Source: Pseudocercospora fijiensis CIRAD86
Taxonomy: Eukaryota > Ascomycota > Dothideomycetes > Mycosphaerellales > Mycosphaerellaceae
Reading direction: 5' to 3'
DNA: 64,000 nt
Assembly: GCF_000340215.1 (NCBI RefSeq)
Contig: NW_006921545.1
Location: 463,522 to 527,521 of the forward strand
Shown here: positions 10,936 through 23,100 of the stretch, piece after piece
Layout of the letters: the number at the start of each line of letters is the position of its first letter
How positions within the stretch are numbered: the stretch's first letter is position 1
The notes under the pieces: model-generated
Seen by the model: the letters and a program-made list of their open reading frames with translations, nothing else
The model's database searches: none
Told to the model about the DNA's origin: nothing
Position numbers and translations under genes: made by a program

Positions 10936-12454
10936 ATAGGGGTTATATTAGTAGGTAGATAGGGTAGTAGGCAAGTCAGCCTAACGCTAAGCGCTAAGCC
11001 CTACCTAAGGTATCGAGACCCTAGCTTTACTCGGCCTAGTTATATACTAATTACGTATAGCCTCTTTAGCACTAATATACGCTTCCCTTCTAAAGGCCGC
11101 GCCCTCGTAGCCTTTCTATATTCTAATCTCGACCTTTATTACTACTAACTTAGCAAATCTAATAAGCTACTTAGCCCGCGCTAAACTAAACACTTAACTA
11201 CCTAATTATATAACTATATTAAACCTTACCTTCTAATATAATATCTAACTCCGACTACGCTATCCTTATATATAATAAAGTAATATATATCTATAAGAAT
11301 TAAGGACTATCGACTAATTATAATACGGGCGCGTCTTCCCTACTATAATAGGTAGACGTACGAGGTATTATAGTAATACCTCCGTTCTAAGTAATATTAT
11401 TCGAGTTCTTTGCGTCTACTCTAAAAGACCTAGCAATATTTGCTTCCGAGGGATTGTTCTTATTATTACGAGGGCTATTTATTTACTATCGTAGTTTCGC
11501 TAGCCCTAATTAGTTAGGTTTAGTAGCCTTTAATTGTCTAAAACACAGTTTGTCTAGTTTCTATAGGCGAAGGCTATTATAAGTATAGTAGTTAAGGTTC
11601 GCCTCGCTTAAAGGGTTAGAAAGATCGAGGAGTAACCTATTGTCCGTAAGATCGACCCTAGCTAGCTTAGCTCTATATTTTTGCCCTTAGTTAGTCTATC
11701 GATAGCTTAATCTTTTAAGCCTTAAGCCCTTTAAACGGTTTAACCTTTTAACCTAGTTAGTATAGTACGTTCCGGCCTTAGGCCGTAGTATAGGTAAGGT
11801 TGTTTTTATAGATATAGTAACAATAGCAAGTAATATTAATAATAGCAGTACTAGCCGTCTTAGCGCTAACTTTACCTTATTCCTTATTTCCTTCTTCGAC
11901 TAGCAATATACCTAGTAATACCGTTACTAATACAACCGCGCCGTCTTCTAATATATCGGTAGCTCGTACTACGACGCTATTATTATTATTATTATTATTA
12001 TTACTATATGCGCGCGCGCCGTCCCCGCCGATCGCATAGGCCTTAAGGCCTCGATAGAATAGAGGAATAGGAGGGGGGCCTAAGGACTAAGAGAAGGGCC
12101 TTACTACGTTAGTAAGGAGATAGAATCCTTTAAAGAGTAGGCAATTAGTTAACGCGTCGTAGCGCGCTTATTAACACTCGGTACGCGTTTACTATTATAG
12201 TATAGTCTTATTTCGCTAACAATTGCTTACTTCTAATTAGTTAGCTAATAGTACCCCGGGGGTAGCATTAATCCTAGGTCTCTCTAGCGATATTATAGGC
12301 CCTTAGCCTTCTTCTTGTTCTTCGTACTAGTCTATTACTCGTCTAATAACTTAGTTATATCCTCGAAGGAGCCTTTAGCTTCCTATAAGTCCTATTTAGG
12401 CGAATAGCCTTACTATCTTAGTAGGTACTCCTTCTTGCCTTATCTAGTCCGATA
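10936..12454 (-). mobile_element. Gypsy LTR (about 1.3 kb) with adjoining chromodomain tail
   Basis: This is homologous to 60300-61900 and 62398-63937. The right part (12254-12454, minus strand) encodes the end of a chromodomain: EYLLR, then GYSPK, then EAKGSFEDITKLLDE. A C/G run (CCCCGGGGG near 12253) sits where the polypurine tract and LTR start are expected. The remainder to about 10936 is taken as the LTR, which includes a TAT-triplet tract near 11970-12010. Left edge: homology begins at GGGGTTATATTAG. The rest of the element upstream of the chromodomain is missing and homology ends within TAGTCCG at about 12454. LTR edges are inferred from repeat comparison. Confidence 0.7.
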
Positions 12455-13060
12455 TTACGAGTTAACGGTTCTAGACCTCGGTTAATACCTTAGGTATTAA
12501 CTCTTAGCGCTGCGATACTTCCTCGTACGCTTCCTTAGACCTCTTCGTAAACTCGTATTACGACCTCGTCTTTTATACTACTATCCGCCTCTTGCTATAT
12601 AACATTTCGTAATACTACCTATTAATACGATATCGTATTACCTACTACGATACTATACTAGAACGAGCGCTTAAGTGCGTCGCGTTTGTAGTAGGCTCGT
12701 TAACTAGCAACTATTATATAGTAAACGACGACGAAGTCTTAATCTTAGTTACCTAGCTAAAATTAGTAGATATATTCTCTATAGCTAACTATTTATTAGT
12801 CGTTATTTCCTAGTAGATCTGTTATCTTTAGCGTTATCTTATTAGCAGTCTCTATAAGCTCCTCTTAAGCAATACTAGAATAGCGCCTTAAACTTAGTAC
12901 CTAACTCGAAGACGCTAAAGCTAAGGCTAAAGTAGCTATCGAAGCTAAGCGTATAGTAGATAGAGCTAAAGCAGTCGAAGTATTACCTAAAGAAGAGGGT
13001 AATATCGCTTTCCTTATAGGCGGCGATAGCCTAGAAGTACCTCTACCTCCGCCGTTACGA
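12455..13060 (+). pseudogene. Degenerate coding region of unknown function, first part
   Basis: A plus-strand frame is readable near 12840-13060: LEDAKAKAKVAIEAKR, then AKAVEVLPKEEGNIAFLIGG, with stops at likely Gln or Trp codons. The Ala/Lys/Glu-rich start suggests a helical or coiled segment. Upstream of 12840 the frame is unclear. The text stops at the GATC-rich element starting at 13061 and seems to resume at 14016. No family recognised. Confidence 0.4.
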
Positions 13061-14014
13061 AAACTTCTTTTCCGATCGCGACGATCCTATCGATCCTAGC
13101 GATCGCGAGCGATCCCGAGCGATCCCGAGCGATCCTAAGCTATCCTAGAACGATAAATAGGTAACTTATAAAAGTTAGACTTTTGCCTAATACTATACTA
13201 AAAAGAGAACATTTTTGTTATATATAACTAAGCCGTAAACCTTCTAGATAAAAAGATATAAAGGAAAGAAAATCGCTTTTCTAGACATTTTGCTTCTAAT
13301 TTATCTTTTTTTCTAGTAGGTTTATAGCTTAGTAATATAGTAGAAAGGTACCCTTTTTTTAGTATATTATTATAAAAAAACATAAAATTTATAGATTTTC
13401 TACAAAACTAAAGCTAGGGAACAGAAATAAGTAATATAGTATTCTAGGTTCTCTAAGTTATACTTTACTATTTTTGGAAATCTAAAAATTAGAACTTAAA
13501 GTTCTATATACTAATAAGAGTATTATAAGCTTTTAAGTCTTAGTACTTAGTAGTTATCCTAGAATCTAGAAAAGAATCTCGAGTGTTTCGAGTATACTTT
13601 TTTTCAAAGTTCTACTTATTAAGCGTCGGCTTTTAAAAGAAACCTTAACGAAATATCGGCTACATTTAACGAAACCTTAACGAAAAAAATTTATTTATAA
13701 AAAAAACCTACTAAACCGCTAAATTTAACCTATATATATTACCCCGATATACCTTATAGTAGTAGTATACGGAGTAGTAGTAGTAGTCGGGCTCTAACTT
13801 ATCCCGCGTCCTTTACGTTCCTCGGCCTCGAATTTCGGGACGGCCCGTCCCGAAATTTCGATCGCGAGGATCCTATCGATTAGATCGCGACCCTACGATC
13901 CTAAGCAATCCTATCCGATAAGATCTTTAACGTACGATCCCGAGGATCCTAATAATTCTAAGGATCCTAAGCGATCCTATCGATAGGATCGTCGCGATCG
14001 GAAAAAAAGTTTTT
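13061..14014. mobile_element. GATC-rich element with inverted ends, long form
   Basis: The ends are inverted copies: near 13061-13105 a T-rich tract followed by CCGATCGCGACGATCCTATC, and near 13975-14014 the reverse complement of this, ending in an A-rich tract and AAGTTT. Internally there are further GATCCTATCGAT-type units, AT-rich sequence and, at 13831-13857, a 13-bp-arm palindrome around one base (AATTTCGGGACGG and its complement). Two shorter relatives are at 14588-14697 and 55766-55935. No coding capacity was seen. It appears to split a coding frame, so it is best read as a non-autonomous transposon. A target duplication was not resolved. Confidence 0.55.
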
Positions 14015-14015
14015 A

Positions 14016-14586
14016 TAATAGCCTAGACTCTAAACCTTCGCGAATATACTTTTTAAGACTAAGGGCACTACGAAAATAATCCCTATAAAGGGACCTACTC
14101 GTACGACTATTAAAGACGACGAAATAGACGACTCGTTTAATTAAACCTAAGTCGATAACTCCTTCGCTCCTACGACTAAGTACACTAGTATTACTCTACT
14201 ACGCTATCTATATATAACTTCTATATTCGCCTCTAGACGTACCGACGACGTTACCTAGAAGAAGCTAGATAGTAAGAGCTAGTTCCTAGATAGAGTTAGT
14301 AGAGATAGAGGCTCGTTAAAGTTCGCCTCTCTATATACTCGTCGTAACTTGCCTTCCGAGGATTAGAGCTATATAGGTAGCTCGGCGAGGGATAGAGGAA
14401 AGAAGCCTAAGGGTAACCTATCGGCTATAGAGCGTATTAAAGCCTATCGTAAAGAGCAGGCGAAGAAAGAGGCAGTTACTATAGCTACTATAGAGACATT
14501 AATAAGAGATATACTAGTAACCTAAGAGACGGAAATATAGGGACGCTCTTAATAGCTCCTAGGTACGTATCTAGAAGACCTTATAT
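14016..14586 (+). pseudogene. Degenerate coding region of unknown function, second part
   Basis: One plus-strand frame is readable for about 190 codons: KTKGTTKIIPIKGPTRTTIK near the start, then FASRRTDDVT, then ARDRGKKPKGNLSAIERIKA and RKEQAKKEAVTIATIETLIR, with stops at Gln/Trp-type positions. It is bounded on both sides by GATC-rich elements and probably continues the frame at 12840-13060. Basic, hydrophilic composition; family not recognised. Confidence 0.45.
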
Positions 14587-14587
14587 T

Positions 14588-14697
14588 ATAGAAACTTTTT
14601 TACTAATCGGGACGATCCTATCGATAGGATCGCTTAGGATCCTTAGGATCGTATATTAAAGATCTTGTCTAATAGGATCGTCGCGATCTAGAAATTC
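14588..14697. repeat. GATC-rich palindromic element, short form
   Basis: About 110 bp with the same end motif as 13061-14014: T-rich start, GACGATCCTATCGATAGGAT, a run of GATCCTTAG-type units, and an inverted end GATCGTCGCGATC near 14670-14690. It lies at the junction between the plus-strand frame on its left and minus-strand coding on its right. Confidence 0.55.
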
Positions 14698-14699
14698 TA

Positions 14700-17060
14700 G
14701 TAAATCTAATCGTAGTTAGAATTTTATTCTTTACTATCCGACTCGTATATCGAAGTCGGGCTCGAGTCGTTATAGGTGCTAGTACTAGCCTTTAAATTAC
14801 ATTTTCTATCGGATCTATATATTATACGATTATTACTTCTACTAATATCTAACGTTTATATATATACTTAGGTAACTACTAGCATTTATATACGTCTACT
14901 ATATATACTAATTTAGTACCGACTTAGCGACCGACTTATATAGTATTAATAGATATCGTTATATTATATAGGGTATCTATTTATTACGGGTAATAAGAAT
15001 ATATTCTATTCGTCCTCTACGGCTATATTAAAGCGATATACCTCTACCTTCTTTCGTTTGTTTCCTTTCGAGTTCTTCTTCTCTTTTACTATATATCTCT
15101 TAATTCTTCAATCCTACGTCTTCTCGTTAAATGCTATCTCCTCGACTTTACCGCCGTCCGCCTCTATATCCGCCTACTATATCTACTCTCCCTCTTCTAG
15201 CCCTAATATATCCCTAACGCGATTACTTACCGCCGCGAATAAAGTCTTGTCTATTACGTAAGACTAGTTAGAATACCTGCTATTCGTATAGTAATTAGCG
15301 CGTAATCCTTTCCCTATTCTTATTACCGCGGTATATCTATATCTTTTATATTAATTGTCTTCGGTTCTATTATATTCTATTATCTCGGTAGCACTTATAC
15401 CGTTACTTCCCCGTACCGAAGCAAACGGATTAGTAGACTCCGTCGGCTCCTAATCTATCGCTTAGAAACTGCTCTATAGTATAGGTAGTCTAATATCGTT
15501 TTTCTTAGGTAGGGCCTCCGCCTCTACTAACCTATCTATCGTATTATCGCCGGCCTTAAGTTATTTACTTAATTATTGCCCGGTAGACGCTTTAGGACCT
15601 ATCGATTATATTAGTAGGTAAGAGAAATACGGCGCTCGTAGACTACTCTTACTATAGCGCTTTATCGATCTACCTTTATCGTCGGAATCTAAAACGACGT
15701 CGATTGCTATAAGTATATCGATATCGTTACGTACGCTCTCGAAGTTATTTATTAATAATTTAGGGGTATCCTATACTCTATATATATACCGTACGTGTAT
15801 CTTCTACGCTTTCGATAACCGAAGGTTACGAGTAGCTTAATCCGTCGCATTCTACGTAGTTATCCGATCTAGGAACGGCTAGTATATTAACTTGTAATCT
15901 AAGGCTAGCTAGATCGCTTTACCTCTAACTTTAGTTAAATACGACTCTATCGACTATCCGGTTAGTATTCTGCTAAGTGCCGTAGCGGTAGATAATATTA
16001 TAAAAGGGGTAACTTTATAGTAGTACTATTTAATATATATCTTCTAGCCTCGCTAATCCTACCGGAGTAGCATACCCGCTAGATATTTGTATATAAGCTT
16101 ACTAAGGTAGCGCGTAGTATATATCGACTATTAGCGATTATCTAGTAACTATACTATTTTAGAGAGGGTCTTACTAGTTTCTCGTCGTAGTACTCGAAGA
16201 TTTAGTTATCGAGTATCCTCTTAGTATATACTATCCTTTTTAGAGTGTCGGTTATTACGATCGGTACTTAGTTTATTAAGGTCGATTAGATATAGACACT
16301 AACATAGCCTCGCTCCTTTCGTATAGCTTCTCGTAACTACTCTAATATTAGTCTCGATACTATTATATCGGGATCTCTACCGACTGCTTAGATTACGTCT
16401 CTCGACGGTATATAGCTACCTAGCTATAGTACTATTATACGTAAAGCTGGTAATCGATCGTAGTTTTTACTATATACTTCCTTAATTGTTTCGTCTACCT
16501 ATACTAGGGTTTAAGTAGTAGGAAATATCGTCTTATATCCTCTAGCCCTAGTTAACGTAATAGCGAATAGTTAATAACGCGTCTCGTTATATAAGATTTA
16601 CTCCCTTACTTCGAGTAAGCCCTTCTTTCGATTTAAACGTTCTTTACTAGAAGTTGTTAAGCCTTTGTCTCGCTTCTTACGTCGTTTTAATAGCTTTATA
16701 TCGTCGCTCCGATCCGCCCTATCGTCGCTATACTTCTATTTTAGCCTTGCCGGATCTTTACTAATCCTACCCTTATACTAGTTACGTTAGTCCTCTATCG
16801 CTATACTCTAGTATACGTTATCTTTATAAATTTCGATCTAATGCTAGTCGCTACGTATAAACAACTCTCCTCTCTGTTTTTTTCTTCGAATCTAGTATCC
16901 CTATCTAACTCTATCGAGTCGGATAACGATTAAGTTCTATATTTATCTTCTTCGTAGTTGCGACCTATCCTAAGTATACTATAACGAGTAGTAGTATTAT
17001 TGCGAATCTAACGTAGTATATATTAGACTATACGCGTCTTCGTACTTATTTACCCTACGA
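14700..17060 (-). pseudogene. Degenerate protein-coding region, unknown function (C-terminal part)
   Basis: On the minus strand a long frame with RIP stops can be followed from about 17060 to 15115. Readable islands include QRQRILEYSDRG (with stops at the Q positions), then SKEGLTRSKGVNLI near 16600, YLSKLIYKYLAGMLLR near 16070-16120, and VIDKTLFAAVSNRVRDILGL near 15190-15260. Length and codon regularity suggest a protein of several hundred residues. I see no motif that fixes its family. It is divergent from the SNF2-like gene to its right and may belong to the same large element. The short plus-strand open frame at 15058-15261 is a shadow of this region. Confidence 0.45.
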
Positions 17061-19700
17061 AAAGGGGGGTAGTAAATTGCGGTTTTATCTTCTACTCCTA
17101 TATAGACTATCTAAGTCGCCGTCTATAATCGCTTATTAGTCCTATCGGATATGCCCCGCTAACGCTAAAGTATAATCGTAGCCTATAGACTATTCGCTAT
17201 TTTCGTACCTTATTAACGCTAGCCCGATTCGGTCGCGAGTCGGATTCGGGAACTATTAATCTAGCGCTATTATTAGTCTAGCGGTAATTATTGCAGTCTA
17301 GGCCGACGGTATATAGTAACACTATCGATATTGCACTAAAGCAGTCGGCGTATTTAGACTATTTATTCCTCGCTCGGTCGCTACTATAGTATATATAGAC
17401 GTACATTCTTTATCGGTAAATTAATCGGCGTTAGCTAATCCGCTAGGTCGAATATATACTTTCGAAGCCGCCTCGTAGTATTACGGGTTAGTTAGAACTA
17501 TCTCTATTAGCGTATTTAGCTAATTCGAGGTTAATAATACCGTAGAGGCCCTATACCCGATAGATGTAATTTAAAATAGATTAGCTAGAGGCATACAATC
17601 TACCCTAGCCTAACGACTGCTAGTCGTAGCCGATTTAGCCTTTCCTTAATTATCGCGCTACCCCGAGTCCGCTATCGCTATAGCGCGATTAGGGTGCTTA
17701 AATACAGGCGGAGATTAAATAGATAAAGGAAGAGATCGCGGCGCTTAAGACTGCTATATATAATATACTTACTATATATTAGTATATATCTAAGATTAAA
17801 GCGTGGTACTTATCGTAGCCGGGGCATCTTGCCTTCTGTTTAATAAATAGATTAGTACCTATTACTATTAGAGTAGGACTTCTATATCGGACTTAGCAAA
17901 ATCAATTATTTATCTTGCTTTTCTACGTTTATATTTACGCTCGTTCTGCCTCCTTAATTTGCCTATAGATTGCAAATCGTCGCTATAGGCCTCTGCCTAA
18001 TATATTGGATAGACTAGCCCTCTACTATCGCTCGTTATTAATTCGAACGTGTCTATATTAGTCGCTTATCTAATATAAGGCGTCGACTCCGGCTTCGAAA
18101 CTATAATCTACCCGTAGTATCTTAACTAATCGTTCGAGGTCTATATTATCGACTCCTACTAACGCGCGGCCTTTAACTATAGGCTAGCAATAATCGAGTT
18201 TATATAGTCGATATATAGGTTTTACCTTCCTGTTCTACTCTTATACTATAACTATACTCTGCTATATATTATTTAGTATATAGTACGGCGGTATAGCTCT
18301 AGATCCTTCTAGTATCGCTAGTCTAGTATCCGTAGATATAGCAATTTCCGCGTAATCGCTAGTATCGCCGACTCTACGCGTTATTACGCGTACCGTTTTT
18401 CGTCTCGTCCGTCGGCGATAATTAGAACAAATCTTATATACTAGGTACCTAAACGTAGTCTATCCCTCTACCGTACGGATCTGCTTTACTACCTTAGGGA
18501 ACTCTTCTTCGTATTTCTCGTCTATTAATACTAGGTCGTATAGGTAACCTTACGTCCTTCGGCGTTTCGGTAATAATAGTAATCGGAACGTACTACTAAT
18601 CTAACTAGACTCCTAAATTGACCTCTCGACGCTAGCGTAAAATGCGTAGTATATAGACGGCGATAGGCTAAGGCCGCGGGTAATACTACCTATTAAATAT
18701 TAGTCGCGAGGTAGTTAAGTACGTAGCATTCTCGAAGGCGGTAGTTATATATATAGCGTAGTAGAAAGTCGACGTTAGTTAGTAGTAGAAACTAGAACTA
18801 CTCTAGTCGCGGGGTTTGCTAATAGAACTATCTAGATTAGGCCGACTCGGGCCCTAATTCGGTATCCAATTAGGTACTAAGCCTACTAGACAACTTCTAT
18901 ATCCTCTATTACTAACTTCGGTAGCGGGTTCGGCAAATTACGTTATCTATTATCTCGCTTCTTAACCTTACGCCTAGTATATTATATTACTACGGATTTA
19001 TATACGGTCGTTTATTCGGCCTCCTACTTAGACTACTACTCTAGTATACGATCTATAGAATATTTCGATCGTTTTATACATTTGTTTACTACTCGTTATA
19101 GCTAAACATATGCCTTTTCGCCGCCGATAGAGTTAGTAGCATCTATAGAAAACATGCTATCTTAATCGTTAGCTCGAACTATCTATATGCCCTACTCTCG
19201 GGTCCTAAGACTAACCGCCTTACTAGCCTATACCCTCGTACTATAGGGGGTCTAGTCTACTCGCTATTATATAATAATTGTTAGTTACTATAAGGACATA
19301 GATCGGTTAATTTAGCTATATTACGTAGCTTATTAGCACTCGCGTCCCGCGCCGGCGATCGTAGTCGCAACTCTACTATAGATAGGCTTATATTTATATT
19401 ACTAACTTTCGATTACTTATTACGTAGTACTATATTTACTACGACTTTTTAGTCCTATATCTAGAACCGTCTATCGTATAGGGGTTTATACTATAACGAT
19501 TATCTATAGCCTTATTACTTCGGTTACTAGTTGCGTAACTAAACTATTATATACTTAAGCGCTAGATGCCTTACTTCGTCGATTTATTAGCTAGTTAGGC
19601 CCGACTCGCTAACCGACCCGGTTATAAGGCAGGCATTTAAGGTCGTTACCTTTCCTAATTACTACCTTCTTTAACATTTACTATTAACTTATACTAATAT
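17060..19700 (-). pseudogene. Degenerate coding region, unknown (N-terminal part or separate gene)
   Basis: The best minus-strand island is at about 17800-18200: YRLYKLDYC, then PIVKGRALVGVDNIDLERLV, then SNILGRGL and RRFAIYRQIKEAERA. Upstream (18200-19700) the reading is fragmentary in all frames. Several GAGTCGG/CCGACTC-type words recur (17230, 18850, 19605). Whether this is one gene with the C-terminal region at 14700-17060 was not resolved. Confidence 0.3.
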
Positions 19701-20104
19701 ACCTATTCTATATATATATACCCCCTTACCCTCCCTATCGTACGTATAGTATATTATTTCCTTCGCTAATGCCCTATTCTAACTTATATATAGGCCGTAC
19801 TATATAACTTAGCCGTCGTACTCGACTAGCGTTAAGCTAGTATATATAGACACTTATTATATAACGCAACTCTAATAGCTCGCGTTAGGGTCGGCGGATA
19901 TAAGTAGCTCTCCGCTCCTATTCTTACCTCCGCCGACTCTAATATATAGCGAATTTTACTACCTCTATTAGTTTCTCTACTACTCCCGGATAGTATACGT
20001 CGTTATCGATCTATAGTCTCTAATATCTACTATATAAGTATTACTAATTAGTATAACCTGTTATATACTAATGCTATATACTAGTTATAAACTCGTCGCT
20101 AACT

Positions 20105-23100
20105 ACTTTTACTAAGATAGTAGTCTCGACGAATGTCGAGAACTAGCTAAATAATAACGAGCTACTAATTAAAGCCTTAAATAGCGGCAAAGACGTCCCT
20201 AAACATATTATACTAAACCTATATAGCATCGACAAGCCTCTTCTTACGTTAGTAATAAAAAGGCTCCTTCTATATCTAGAGAAACATTTTTTATTTAACT
20301 AGTCGAACGGGAAGTAGCTTCGCTAGCCCGTTAAGGGGCATTATAAGGAGAAGAAAGATATAGTATACGCTATTACTAGCAACCTTAACTATCCTACTAA
20401 ACCTAGACGTAGGCTATTAATGCCCGAATAGTACTTTAAAGATCCTAAATAGGCTCCGAAGTAGTACGTTAGGGGAATGCTTCTATAGAACAATAGAAAT
20501 AGTCCGAATAATAAAATTTAGAGGTCTGTAGTCTACTTAGTATACCGCCTTATATAGAAGGTTATAAGGGACAAGTTTACCCTACCGGCCGGTAATAATA
20601 CTAAAGAGGAAGACGTATCCGAGAGCGAGACTAATAGATCCCGATAAACTACGCCCTCTATACCTAAGCGTAGAGTAAGTTCTACCTCTACTAGTAAGAC
20701 TAGTAGAGCCGGTCGGGTATTTAAGAGGATAACGCTAGGAGATTCGTACAGTAGTAAGGATACTAATCTAGTAATATCCGACGCGCTATGCCCTACTAAG
20801 CCGGACCGGGCTAAGATTACGTTATAGTTTAGTATTATCGACTAGCGGTTACCTTTAACGTTAGACTACGAGGTATTTAGCTTAAATTAGTCTATCCTAT
20901 AATCGAAGACTTCTAATAATATTAGTATAAAGGATTTGTTACGGCTCTAGCTCGTATAAGAGTTATTACTATCGCCCGAATAGTAGAAGTACGAATTCTT
21001 TATAGTAATCGATCTAGCTCGCGGCCCTAAAGGTCTTCCTAAATGTAAGACTAATCCGATATTCTACTCCCTAGCTATAGAGATATATAATAGCTTAGAT
21101 ACTAGGATTTCTACTAGACTCGATTTCCTCGTCGGTAAAAATATAATAGACTATACTAGGATACCTTCTATATATCGTCGACCGTCCCTACTAAAGACTT
21201 CTAGAACTATCGACCTAACTTAGTATAGTACTTCTATAGCCGGTAATCCTACCGAAATTAACGTCGGTTAGGGTCCGTAGTCGCCTACGAAATTAGCTAT
21301 TAAGTAAGCTAAGGACGAGCGACTCGCTCGTAAGAATCGCGCCGATCGTAAGTGCTATAAGTAGGTTATTATAGATAGAGTCTAGAGGATATAGGAATAG
21401 GAAGAGGTAGCCTAGTAGGTAGCCGCGCGAAAAGCTATAGCCGACGTCGCTACGGATATAATAGCGATTTAGTAGGCTATCGATAAGGTAGTTAATAAGA
21501 TGCTCTATAATAACGGTTATAATAGGGATACTACTTTACTTCTAGTCGCCCTTAACGATTCGGTTTAAACGGCCGTCCGTTCCGGATAGCCCGATATAAT
21601 AGAGTATACGGTAAAGGCCTATATTACTTCTACTCTACCTAAGATATTGCTACCTTTAAATAGACTAGCACTATCCCTAGTACAACCTCTAGCGTAGACA
21701 AATGCTAGTAATAATACTAAGAACGATAGAAAAATTACATCGAGTAAAGCCAATAATACTAATAGTAAGAAGGCTAGAGATATAATCGACTTAAAGCGAG
21801 ATCGAATTCGCTAGAAATAGATCGAGTCGTTATCGAGTTAGATCGTATCGCTACTAGATCCGAATAAGCCCGAACTCGCCGTACGACTACTAGGTATATA
21901 AGTAGAAGTCTAAGCCGACTCTCTACTAATCTAGACGTTAGTAGATTTTGTCGATTAGATCTCGTCGGTAGTACCTAGCTAGTCGATAGATTTAGATATA
22001 GAAACCGACGTCGAGAAGCAGTTATTAAGTAACGTATACTCCTACCTCGACGCTAAGAACTTTAAGCTAATATACGATTTTAGACTACTCGATCCTAGTT
22101 AGACTTCGCTATATATAGGCGTTATTCCGCCTAATTAGAGATCGACTCGTTCGTTAAAGTCTTACTAATTCTATATAATTACCTAGACGCTTCTAGCTTC
22201 CGTTACTAGCGTAGACTTCTATATTAGCGGTATAGACGTAGGTATAGGTAAGACGGTATATACGTTAGGGTACGTCGCTATAACCTCGATATAGTAGAGG
22301 GTATAGAGTAATAACGGGCTATTAACTAATAACGCCTATCCTTTTCGGCTATCTAATTCGTTAGTTAACCTAGGACTTCGGCTAAATAAGAAAATTATAT
22401 TCGATCCGTAGGTATTAGCTAGCGGTATAAAGCCGGTTATCCGCCCTAGCGTTTATATTATCTATATTCCGAAGTAGCTAGCCGAAAACTAGATATATAA
22501 GATCGATAACTTTATACTACTCGGAGCTATATTCGTATGTCTTGTAAAAGACTCTAGCAAGCTAACGAAAGATAAGAGACGTAATAGAGCTAGTCCGTAG
22601 AACTATAACTAGGTCGTGTATATCGATAACGTTCTTTATCTCGATTATATAGCGCTCCCGACTCGGCTAGAACTAGAATAGGTATTCGGTATAGAGGTTA
22701 TAGATAAGTAGTAGTTAAAAAAAGGCGTCCCGGTACGCTTATTGCTTAAATACGAGGATATAGAAGTATCCCCTTATCTATAGTACTATAAATAGATCGT
22801 CCTTACTACCTCGACTATAATATCTAATATACTAGATTTTATAACGTACGAACGAGCTAAGAAATAGAAGTCCTAGATATAGTCGGACAAATTTAATTCG
22901 AAACCGCCGCTACTTCGTATACTTGCTACGACTATTATCGTCGATAAGTTTTATATTACTAAGACTTATAGCGCTAAAGAGTAGACTGCCGTCGCTAGTC
23001 TTATAGGCTATCCTTTCGTTCTCGGCCTAAGTAGTACCCTATTTAGTAAACTGTCTAATTTAGCTATTATCGCAACTGCCTCGGTATAGAGATACGTTAA

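Noticed and set aside
15058..15261. 67-codon plus-strand open frame, Ser-rich with a hydrophobic start
   Set aside because: It lies opposite a well-supported minus-strand coding fossil. RIP removes stops on the reverse strand of such regions and creates spurious frames.
14700..19700. Considered as a Starship-type tyrosine recombinase (DUF3435)
   Set aside because: No catalytic R..H..R..Y pattern could be traced in any frame.
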